A stretch of DNA of 64,000 bases from Shewanella putrefaciens (GTDB lineage: Bacteria > Pseudomonadota > Gammaproteobacteria > Enterobacterales > Shewanellaceae). Of this stretch, positions 8,522-15,185 are shown in pieces. The DNA is taken from the NCBI RefSeq assembly GCF_016406305.1, contig NZ_CP066369.1:1382501-1446500 (forward strand), in the 5' to 3' direction. Position numbers and translations under genes: made by a program. Numbering within the stretch: the first letter of the stretch is position 1; each line of letters opens with the position of its first letter. The notes under the pieces were generated by a model, which was given only the letters and a program-made list of their open reading frames with translations, ran no database searches and had not been told where the DNA came from.

Positions 8522-8797
8522 ATGAGTATGAGCAAGCAAGGGTGTCCAATCTGCGGTTATGCGGATATAACAGTTTTAGATGATTTCAACTGCACCACAT
8601 TTGAAATCTGCGAGTGCTGTGGCTCTGAGTCAGGTGCAGAATTTGATCTGCACTCTACATCTGAGCATCTTGCTAAGATCCGTCGCAAGTGGGTTAAACA
8701 GGATAACTGTAAATGGTGGGGCAATAAAAAGTTGATTCCGCCAAACTGGAACCCGAAAGAGCAAATGGAGCTGGCCAATATTGAAATCCCTCAGTAG
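8522..8797 (+). CDS. Small cysteine-rich zinc-ribbon-like protein, cassette-borne
   Basis: 91 residues from ATG 8522 (a second ATG at 8528 is equally possible). Two CxxC knuckles, CPICG near the N-terminus and CECCG about 27 residues later, suggest a zinc ribbon. The C-terminal half is rich in Trp and Lys (KWVKQDNCKWWGNKKLIPP). Small proteins of this type occur often in integron gene cassettes, with no known role. The gene sits between attC-like sites 1 and 2, four bases after the first core, with no room for its own promoter, so it would be read from upstream. Confidence 0.6.
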   Translation: MSMSKQGCPICGYADITVLDDFNCTTFEICECCGSESGAEFDLHSTSEHLAKIRRKWVKQDNCKWWGNKKLIPPNWNPKEQMELANIEIPQ

Positions 8798-8805
8798 CGT
8801 CCAGC

Positions 8806-8860
8806 ATTTAACAAGCAAAGGCAGCCAACGCCTACCGCGCAGCTGTTTTGGACGTTAGCT
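8806..8860 (+). other. attC-like recombination site 2
   Basis: ATTTAAC matches the RYYYAAC core and GTTAGCT lies at 8854-8860. The arms TAACAAGCAAAGGCAGC and CAGCTGTTTTGGACGTTA are imperfectly complementary. Confidence 0.65.
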
Positions 8861-8878
8861 TTCTCTAGAGTATTGCGT

Positions 8879-9736
8879 ATGGACTGGAAACAGTATGAAA
8901 CAGAAATATTTGAATATTTTCAGCAGCAATACCTTGATGCGGAAATTACTTTAGATGCAAAGAAAATCGGAATATATTCAAAAGTAAGTAGACAAATAGA
9001 TGTTTTAATCGAGCAATACGTAGCGGGAAATCGTTTCACTCTTGTAATTGACTGCAAATATTTTAATAAAAAAGTTGATGTTAAAGCAGTAGAGAGCTTT
9101 ATCGGAATGCTGGAAGATATTGGAGCTCATAAGGGATTATTAATTTCAAATAAGGGTTTTAGCGAGGCGGCTTATAATAGAGCTCACTTTGGTCCCTCAG
9201 AAGTTGAATTAGATATTTTAAACTTCAAAGACCTCCATCTATTTCAATCTCATGGAGCAATGCCATATGCCGGTGAAAATATTGCTATAGTTCCAGCTCC
9301 GTTTGGTTGGGTTATAGATGGACAAACTACATCAGCATGGCTAGCCACTCTGTATCAACAAGGTTTAACTCTAGATAAAGCAATGGAAAAACATGAGTTT
9401 ATGTATATTCAATTTTGGGATCGCGAGACTGACGGAGATAATTTAGACGATTTACTTGAAATGCAACTTTCTAGATTTAAGGAAAATGATCCTGACGTGA
9501 AAGTTGAGTATTTGCAGACGATTAAGCGCCAAGGTCAACGTACAAAACTACGGAAAGCTACAATTATGAATTACCCCACAGCGGAGTTTACTGGGTTTAT
9601 TGAATTTACTGATTTTATTTTTTTCTGTGTAATGTTTACACCAGAAAATCGTGAACGGCAGAACATAAGAAAACTAGAAAATATATTAGAACTGGTTAAA
9701 GCCGGCAAAGTGAAGCATGAGAAAGCTAGCAAGTAA
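8879..9736 (+). CDS. Mrr-like restriction endonuclease family protein, cassette-borne
   Basis: 285 residues from ATG 8879. Residues ~35-110 carry a PD-(D/E)xK nuclease core of the Mrr_cat type: RQIDVLIEQYVAG, then TLVIDCKYFNKKVDVKAVES and GMLEDIGAHKGLLISNKGF, with D, D-x-K and a conserved hydrophobic strand in the expected order. Mrr-type enzymes cut modified or foreign DNA. The C-terminal ~150 residues are not recognised and might hold target recognition or an accessory fold. Codons are more AT-rich than in neighbouring housekeeping genes, suggesting transfer. It lies between attC-like sites 2 and 3. Without a methylase partner it would be a solitary modification-dependent nuclease, or it may do something else. 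Confidence 0.65.
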   Translation: MDWKQYETEIFEYFQQQYLDAEITLDAKKIGIYSKVSRQIDVLIEQYVAGNRFTLVIDCKYFNKKVDVKAVESFIGMLEDIGAHKGLLISNKGFSEAAYNRAHFGPSEVELDILNFKDLHLFQSHGAMPYAGENIAIVPAPFGWVIDGQTTSAWLATLYQQGLTLDKAMEKHEFMYIQFWDRETDGDNLDDLLEMQLSRFKENDPDVKVEYLQTIKRQGQRTKLRKATIMNYPTAEFTGFIEFTDFIFFCVMFTPENRERQNIRKLENILELVKAGKVKHEKASK

Positions 9737-9780
9737 GGATAGACCGCGCGTAGCTGCGACCTTAAAGCCCGATGCTGATT
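9734..9780 (+). repeat. Short hairpin repeat, copy 1
   Basis: TAAGGATAGACCGCGCGTAG and the following TGCGACC..AAGCCCGATGCTG recur at 10248-10320. GG(C/T)CGCG-type arms can form a hairpin. It overlaps the stop codon of the nuclease gene. Confidence 0.6.
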
Positions 9781-9785
9781 GATTT

Positions 9786-9867
9786 GGCTAACAAGCGCCA
9801 TCAAAAAACGCGCCCTTTGGGCGCTCGACTCGCAACAAGTTGCTCGCGTTTGTGGCGGGTGTTATGT
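9786..9867 (+). other. attC-like recombination site 3
   Basis: A long (82 bp) site. TAACAAGCGCCATCAAAAAACGCG (listed in part) pairs with CGCGTTTGTGGCGGGTGTTA across a central GCGCCC TTT GGGCGC hairpin. The right core GTTATGT lies at 9861-9867. Confidence 0.65.
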
Positions 9868-9996
9868 GCTTCTATCGGGAGGCTGAGTATTTCCCTATCT
9901 AAAGTATTGGACTTAAATGGTTTGAAATTTATAGTGTAGTGGACGAAATAGGACTCCCATTTTGGAGCCATTTTATAAATAATATAAGGAAGTAAA

Positions 9997-10218
9997 ATGA
10001 ACATCACTTGCCCTAAAGATGAATGTGCACATGAATTTAAACTTGATACTTTTGGCTTTGAAGTCGAGACTGAGTCATCAGGCACTCACACTACGCAACA
10101 CAGAGAAACTGGTGTAGTTAGTTGCCCTAAATGTAAAAGTGAAATCGATGTAGATTATACATATGATTATTCTGACGAGACTGATGAGATTTTAAGTTTC
10201 GATATAAGTGTTAGCTAA
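9997..10218 (+). CDS. Small zinc-ribbon protein, cassette-borne
   Basis: 73 residues with a strong ribosome site (AAGGAAG). Cysteines are arranged as ITCPKDECAHEF at the N-terminus and VSCPKCKSEIDVD about 40 residues in, consistent with a zinc ribbon. The C-terminus is acidic (DYSDETDEIL). It resembles many short uncharacterised cassette proteins. Unlike the previous cassettes it has a 130-bp leader containing a possible promoter (TTGGAC, 16 bp, TATAGT, near 9910-9940), so it may be expressed on its own. No partner or function can be inferred from the sequence. Confidence 0.6.
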   Translation: MNITCPKDECAHEFKLDTFGFEVETESSGTHTTQHRETGVVSCPKCKSEIDVDYTYDYSDETDEILSFDISVS

Positions 10219-10247
10219 CCTGCATAATATACAGAATATATAACAAA

Positions 10248-10320
10248 TAAGGATAGGCCGCGCGTAGCCGCGACCCATTCTCAAAAGTATGGCAAGTGTT
10301 GAACAAGCCCGATGCTGGTT
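10248..10320 (+). repeat. Short hairpin repeat, copy 2
   Basis: Repeats copy 1 (TAAGGATAGGCCGCGCGTAG ..CGCGACC .. AAGCCCGATGCTGG) but with about 30 extra bases between the two halves. The arms GGCCGCG/CGCGACC can fold. Confidence 0.6.
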
Positions 10321-10405
10321 ATTGACACTTTATTATGCAAATAGCTGATTGAGAATTTGAAGGTGCTAAGGTCGTATTTTGAAAGAGACTTTTGTGCAGA
10401 TATGA

Positions 10406-10570
10406 CCCGCCCTTAGCGAACAATTGGTGGAAGAGGATACTGGGCGAATCATTCGCAATGATGAACGTGGCGCCATCAGTGAAACTAGCACCAGGTTACT
10501 GACAAAATTAAATATCCCCCATGAAAATTGGCTCAAGCCCACTACTGAGTTTGGCAAGTTAAAGGGCCTG
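10406..10570 (+). pseudogene. Remnant of a Y1 (IS200-like, REP-associated type) transposase C-terminus
   Basis: The translated frame reads LVEEDTGRIIRNDERGAISE followed by LLTKLNIPHENWLK and TEFGKL. This matches the C-terminal region of a widespread family of Y1 tyrosine transposases (TGR.IR.DKRGAI..., then LGL..WL.....FG). A stop lies immediately upstream and the catalytic HUH and Tyr domain is absent, so it is a fragment. It marks an old insertion or deletion at the end of the cassette region, next to the ATPase gene. The family call is from memory of the pattern. Confidence 0.5.
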
Positions 10571-10660
10571 AGGAAAGTTAACTCAGACCCTAATAAGTAC
10601 TCGGGATGTAGTGGTCAAATAGAGTTGACCATTGAATGAGTCCATTTAGGAGGAAGAGGG

Positions 10661-11839
10661 TTACACTGGCTTACAACACACACCATATCTTAAGCTCGCT
10701 CTACGATGGAGTTCATAGACTTCACAACCTAACAATGGCTCGGTTCTATTAAGAACTGCACCAAAACGCTCAAAGTAGTCTTCATTAACTTGTTTTGCAC
10801 TGATAAGCGGTACTTCAATACTGACATCTACACGACCTTTACGTATCAATGCTGGGTCAAGATTATCAGGATGATTTGTGGTCATTATGACAAGGCAGTC
10901 ATCAAGAGGAATGATTCCGTCTAACGCGTTTAGAACGCCGCCTAAAGTGAGTGGTGGATTATCTACATTGCTTTCAGCTGTACGTGATACCGTAGCCTTT
11001 ACACAGTCACAGTCCTCTATTAACAACATAGCTCCGGGCGGTACTTTTCTAATCGCCTTATGAATAGTGGCATCATTGACAGTTGAAAGATTCAATATGT
11101 ATAGATCGCGATGATACTCAACAGCTAAGGCTCTCGCTATACCCGTTTTACCCGTACCCGTTTTTCCATGTAACAGTATGGTTAGCTTACTGACAACCGA
11201 TTTCCCCCTACTTGCGAAGTTATCAACTTCCCCCATCAACTTCTGTTTAAACCCTTCATCTAGCACTAATTCACTAAACCCCGATGATTTCAATGTGCCA
11301 TAGCGACACCATTCGGTTTCTTCGAAAATATTCACTTTCGGCTCAGTAGAGATGTCTTCACGAGTATCTTCTAAAAAACGATGTAGTTTATCTTTTGCCC
11401 ACCATGGTGCTCTTACAGTAATAGAATCGTATGCCATCGTACTATCGACCTTAGTACGGGTTGCCAACATAAAACAACCAGCGTATTTAAACAGGTGCAT
11501 ACCGTAGCCGATAGATTTAACACTGACACGCCCGTCGTAATTCACACCATAGTCAAAGTACACCGCCTCTGAGATAGAGCGTGAAAAAAACGGAATGGTA
11601 GTATTACTGATCAAAAAGGACAGCTTATTGAATATCTCTGTGCGCGCCTGATGGCTATCGTCTATCGTGAGCCGCACAAACAGCAGGCTACTGAGCCCAC
11701 TTAACAGTTTCGCGGGGACATCTTTTAACATGTAGCCTACGAGTCCAATTAACGTTAATGCTAATACGCCAACAATGACAGCCGTCAACAAAGGATCACC
11801 ATTGGTGAGCGCCTTTATTTGTAGTAATACTTCGTTCAT
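10661..11839 (-). CDS. BCS1-like membrane-anchored AAA ATPase
   Basis: 392 residues. One or two membrane segments lie near the N-terminus (about 18-37), then a BCS1-type N-terminal domain (residues ~60-190) and an AAA module: Walker A GKTGTGKT (225-232), Walker B LLIEDCD (~272-278), sensor-1 TTNHPDNLDPALIRKGRVD (320-338). The order matches the mitochondrial BCS1 family and its bacterial relatives, of unknown role; some lie in defence or mobile contexts. The ribosome site AAGGTGAG supports the start. The C-terminus after the AAA lid is short and ends beside the transposase remnant, so truncation is possible. It is transcribed opposite to the cassette genes. Function is not assigned. Confidence 0.75.
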   Translation of the reverse strand: MNEVLLQIKALTNGDPLLTAVIVGVLALTLIGLVGYMLKDVPAKLLSGLSSLLFVRLTIDDSHQARTEIFNKLSFLISNTTIPFFSRSISEAVYFDYGVNYDGRVSVKSIGYGMHLFKYAGCFMLATRTKVDSTMAYDSITVRAPWWAKDKLHRFLEDTREDISTEPKVNIFEETEWCRYGTLKSSGFSELVLDEGFKQKLMGEVDNFASRGKSVVSKLTILLHGKTGTGKTGIARALAVEYHRDLYILNLSTVNDATIHKAIRKVPPGAMLLIEDCDCVKATVSRTAESNVDNPPLTLGGVLNALDGIIPLDDCLVIMTTNHPDNLDPALIRKGRVDVSIEVPLISAKQVNEDYFERFGAVLNRTEPLLGCEVYELHRRASLRYGVCCKPV

Positions 11840-12155
11840 TTACTCACCTTTACTATAAATGCCTCATGGACATAATCGAGAATACTACCAACCGAGTCGA
11901 GGAAACTACCAAGGCATCCTCAGTATGTGCGCTATCGCACGTGGTTAAAGCGACTTGATAAAGGAGCCTGACCAGCAGAATGGGGCGGCCTTGTATCCTC
12001 GGATTGACTTGAACAATATCCGTGTTTCACTGCCAGTTCGTTTCGTCATCTGATGCTAAAGTTTAAATAAGAAAGCCGCCAATGAAGGCGGCTTTTGTGT
12101 TTTGGATTGTGTTTCGATTGCCCCGTAACCTGTGCGTTTTCTGGGTTTCGTGGTA
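11840..12155. other. Island edge with possible transposase remnant
   Basis: A short plus-strand frame around 11907-11971 reads KLPRHPQYVRYRTWLKRLDK plus GA and a stop. It looks like the end of a transposase, but the family is not certain. The rest up to the terminator at 12072 has no supported gene. Confidence 0.35.
12072..12096. terminator. Rho-independent terminator at the end of the lactate operon side
   Basis: AAAGCCGCC / GGCGGCTTT stem (9 bp) with a 6-nt loop, followed by T on the plus strand and preceded by A, so it may work in both directions. Confidence 0.65.
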
Positions 12156-12725
12156 CTAGAGCAAATACACGTTCAAGCTGCAGGCGCCGTGGGCACCAAC
12201 GACGAGGGCTTGTTCGATATCGGCGGTTTTTGATGGACCCGCGATAAACACCCCAAACTCACCGGAGGCTAAGGTGATTTCTTTAACTGCCTGATGTAGG
12301 GTCGGCACAATCTTATCCGTTGGCAGAGCTAAGATCAGGTTTTCACAGATAAAAGGTGCCACTCTGTGGCCTAGATTTCGATTGTTAACCCAAATGGCAC
12401 CGTTTTCGGCAACGCCAATTTCGCCTGGGATTATCGCATAATCTATATCCTTAAGCTCGTGGGCGGTCGGCGGCACTTCACGATTAGCCTTTATCCCATC
12501 AACTAAGGAGATCACTTGTAGCCCTTGGGCGATAAGTTCATCCACTTTGGCTTGCAGGGCAGCAAGACCGCCTTCTTTGTGCAGTGTGCCCGCCACAGTA
12601 CTGAGGTTAGTCTCAAACTGGCCGACGAGGTTTTCGAGCCTTGGTTCAACGTCGATGCTCGGCATTGGGTGATTGGTTAAAGCTGACAGTTTGAGCGCAT
12701 TGAGAATTTCAAGTTTACTAGACAT
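12156..12725 (-). CDS. lldG: L-lactate utilisation protein LldG (LutC/YkgG family)
   Basis: 189 residues. The start at 12725 (MSSKLEILNALK) is chosen because AGGAGCCTATAAG precedes it; the frame is open further upstream, inside lldF. LUD-domain features include a VSLVDGIKANREVPPTAHEL segment and the C-terminal EFGVFIAGPSKTADIEQALV..GAHG, which is typical of LutC/LldG. With LldE and LldF it forms the three-subunit, iron-sulfur L-lactate dehydrogenase (LldEFG) that oxidises L-lactate to pyruvate on the cytoplasmic face and passes electrons to the respiratory chain. It is the last gene of the lldEFG set, one base after lldF ends. Confidence 0.9.
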   Translation of the reverse strand: MSSKLEILNALKLSALTNHPMPSIDVEPRLENLVGQFETNLSTVAGTLHKEGGLAALQAKVDELIAQGLQVISLVDGIKANREVPPTAHELKDIDYAIIPGEIGVAENGAIWVNNRNLGHRVAPFICENLILALPTDKIVPTLHQAVKEITLASGEFGVFIAGPSKTADIEQALVVGAHGACSLNVYLL

Positions 12726-12726
12726 C

Positions 12727-14121
12727 TTATAGGCTCCTGTGTTTCTTAAACCAAGCTTCAAAGCTGGAATTGGGGGCGACTGGGAGTTCACGGTATTTGC
12801 CCCATGCGCCGCTAAATGGCTTGAGTAGACTACCGGGTAAAATGCGTAGTGCGGTTCTTGCCACACTCATAGAGCAATTTAGCATGGTTTCACTGGCCAT
12901 AAATTTACCCACTAATGGCATATAACTGTTTTTGCCATAGGGGAGTTGTCCCGCCTCAGCCTTAAGGCGTCTGTGGTGATGAATAATCTTATCGAGCGGC
13001 ACTTTAGTCGGGCAGATATAAGTACAGCTACCACATAAGGTACAGGCCCAGGCAATCGAGTTAGTGTCATCCAATTTAGCGCCAACGGCGATGCCGATAG
13101 GACCGGGAATGGTGTAGTTGTAGCTGTAACCGCCGGAGCGGCGATACACAGGGCAGGTATTGAGACAGCCACCACAACGAATACACTTCAATGATTCTGC
13201 GAGGATTTTATCCTTGAGCATCTCAGTGCGGCCATTGTCGACGATAATAATGTGCATCTCACCGTCAACCTGTGGGCCACGGTAAAAGGCGCTATAAGTC
13301 GTGACAGGTTGGCCCGTAGCGTTACGCGCCAGTGTTCGCAGTAAAACGGCGGCACTGTCGATATCAGGAACAATCTTGTCGATCCCCATCGAATGTAACT
13401 GCAACTTAGGCAGGTTGGCGCCCATATCGGCGTTACCTTCGTTGGTGCAAACCACCACGGCGCCTTTATCGGCAATCGCCATGTTCACGCCTGTCATCGC
13501 GGCATCGGCGCTGAGGAACTGTTGACGCAGGTGGGCACGGGCGGCGCGGGTTAAATACAAGGGATCGGCTGCCCCCGCTTTAGTGCCGAGTTTTTCATGG
13601 AAGAGTTCACCGACTTCTTCCTTTTTCATATGGATAGCGGGCACCACTATGTGTGATGGCGGCATTTTGGCGAGCTGAATAATCCGCTCACCTAAGTCTG
13701 TATCTATGACTTCAATGCCGCGCTGTTCTAAGTACGGATTGAGGTGGCATTCTTCGGTCAGCATCGACTTAGACTTAACCAGCTTTTTCACTTTGTGGCT
13801 GGATAAAATATCGTGAACGATACGGTTATGCTCGGCGCCATCTTTGGCCCAATGGACTTTTATACCGTTAGCGATACAGTTTTTTTCAAAATTTTCAAGG
13901 TATTGAGCAAGATTGGTTAGCGTGTGTAGCTTGATTTCAGAGCCAAGCTGACGCAGTTGTTCCCATTCTGGCAAGCTTCCTGCGGCGCGGTCGCGTTTTT
14001 CCCTCAGTGCCCAGAGTGCCTTTGAATGCCAGTCGACACGATTTTCGTCGCGGCAAAAAATATCGGCCTTATGGGCATGGACTTGTGAGCCAACCGCCCC
14101 GTGATTATGATTGTAAGCCAT
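12727..14121 (-). CDS. lldF: L-lactate utilisation iron-sulfur protein LldF (LutB family)
   Basis: 464 residues, the full LutB length. An N-terminal LUD domain (~residues 60-300, with MAIADKGAVVVCTNEGNADM) precedes a ferredoxin-like domain with two Cys clusters, CIRCGGCLNTCP (313-324) and CTLCGSCTYICP (360-371), for two [4Fe-4S] centres. A basic C-terminal tail (YRELPVAPNSSFEAWFKK) ends it. It is the electron-transfer core of the LldEFG L-lactate dehydrogenase. It lies 10 bp after lldE and just before lldG in one operon, so co-translation is likely. It belongs to the chromosome backbone. Confidence 0.93.
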   Translation of the reverse strand: MAYNHNHGAVGSQVHAHKADIFCRDENRVDWHSKALWALREKRDRAAGSLPEWEQLRQLGSEIKLHTLTNLAQYLENFEKNCIANGIKVHWAKDGAEHNRIVHDILSSHKVKKLVKSKSMLTEECHLNPYLEQRGIEVIDTDLGERIIQLAKMPPSHIVVPAIHMKKEEVGELFHEKLGTKAGAADPLYLTRAARAHLRQQFLSADAAMTGVNMAIADKGAVVVCTNEGNADMGANLPKLQLHSMGIDKIVPDIDSAAVLLRTLARNATGQPVTTYSAFYRGPQVDGEMHIIIVDNGRTEMLKDKILAESLKCIRCGGCLNTCPVYRRSGGYSYNYTIPGPIGIAVGAKLDDTNSIAWACTLCGSCTYICPTKVPLDKIIHHHRRLKAEAGQLPYGKNSYMPLVGKFMASETMLNCSMSVARTALRILPGSLLKPFSGAWGKYRELPVAPNSSFEAWFKKHRSL

Positions 14122-14131
14122 GGTCAGTCTC

Positions 14132-14875
14132 CTAGAGCGCTGCGTTGAGCACTTGCGCTATGTGGCGAATTTCAATCGGCAATTGCTGTCTGCGGATCAT
14201 GCCATCGAGGTGTAATAGGCATGATGGGTCAAAACCGACCACATATTGCGCCCCTGTCGCCGCGTGGGCTTGCGCCTTATCTTTGCCCATTTTGGCTGAG
14301 ACTGCGCCCTCATCGACGGCGAACGTACCCCCAAAGCCACAGCATTCATCACGGCGATCGGGATAAAGGATTTCGATGCCTGCAATGTTGGCTAATACGG
14401 CTTCGACTTTGTTGAATCTTGGGCCCATTTGCTCGCTTGGTGTTGCAAGGCTCAACATGCGGATGCCGTGGCAACTGAGTTGCAGACTGATTTTGTGGGC
14501 GAAGGGCTTGTTAAAGGCGGGGATGGGCGCGATATCGTGTAAAAACTCGGTGAGTTCATAGAGTTTATCGATCACCGCTTGGGCTTCTGGGCTGCTATCA
14601 AACTCGTGGAAGTTTTCCTTTGCGGCCACTAAGCAAGAGGCGGCGGGACAAACAATGGCGTCGCATTCGACTCCCTTAAAAGCGTTGAGCAATTTAAGGG
14701 TGGTACTGCGCGCTGCATCGAAGCAACCCGAGTTGGTCATAGGTTGCCCGCAGCAGGTTTGGCCCGCGGGAAGAATCACTTGGTGTCCGAGTTTTTCTAA
14801 TAATTCCAAGGTGGCGATAGCGACATCTGGCATCATTTGATTAACGAGACACGGGATGAAAAGAGCAATTTTCAT
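14132..14875 (-). CDS. lldE: L-lactate utilisation protein LldE (LutA family, CCG domains)
   Basis: 247 residues beginning MKIALFIPCLVNQMMPDVAI. It has two CCG (DUF224) modules, with QTCCGQPMTNSGC near residue 40 and DECCGFGGTFAVDEGAVS near residue 180. Such modules bind Fe-S or heterodisulfide-like centres and occur in LutA/LldE and in glycolate oxidase subunits. It is the first gene of lldEFG; the 310-bp spacer upstream separates it from dld, so it probably has its own promoter as well as possible read-through. A 23-bp palindrome at 14917-14939 lies just before it and may be an operator. Confidence 0.92.
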   Translation of the reverse strand: MKIALFIPCLVNQMMPDVAIATLELLEKLGHQVILPAGQTCCGQPMTNSGCFDAARSTTLKLLNAFKGVECDAIVCPAASCLVAAKENFHEFDSSPEAQAVIDKLYELTEFLHDIAPIPAFNKPFAHKISLQLSCHGIRMLSLATPSEQMGPRFNKVEAVLANIAGIEILYPDRRDECCGFGGTFAVDEGAVSAKMGKDKAQAHAATGAQYVVGFDPSCLLHLDGMIRRQQLPIEIRHIAQVLNAAL

Positions 14876-14916
14876 GGTGTTTTCTCTTTCTTGTTAGTGA
14901 ACGACATTGCCTTACA

Positions 14917-14939
14917 TTGTGTCCCCAATGTCCACACAA
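14917..14939. promoter_or_regulatory. Palindromic operator candidate before lldE
   Basis: TTGTGTCCCCAATG and its near mirror CCACACAA form an inverted repeat with TTGTGT/ACACAA arms, about 40 bp upstream of the lldE start. The binding protein is unknown; a lactate-responsive regulator is one possibility. Confidence 0.35.
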
Positions 14940-15135
14940 ATGTTAAGGTAGTTGATCAAATATAGGCTTATCTTTACAGAATATGTAGCCCTAATTTAGT
15001 AAATGATCCTATGGATTTTTGCAAAAATGAGAATATTTTATTGTGTTGATTTTATTGTGTTTTATTTGGATTTTTACGGCTGAGTTTCAAGAGTTTACCT
15101 TGTGTTTTAGCGATAAATGAGAATGATATCTTTTA

Positions 15136-15173
15136 GACGTAAAAGCGGGCTAAATTAGCCCCGCTTTTACGTC
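15136..15173. terminator. Rho-independent terminator after dld
   Basis: A long stem GACGTAAAAGCGG..GCTA / TAGC..CCGCTTTTACGTC lies directly after the dld stop codon. Confidence 0.8.
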
Positions 15174-15185
15174 ATTAACGAATGA

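Larger units (their letters stand above)
14876..15185. other. Intergenic region between dld and lldE, 310 bp
   Basis: Holds the dld terminator (15136-15173), a TTGTGT..ACACAA palindrome close to lldE, and an AT-rich stretch suitable for the lldEFG promoter. No coding frame is supported. Confidence 0.5.
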
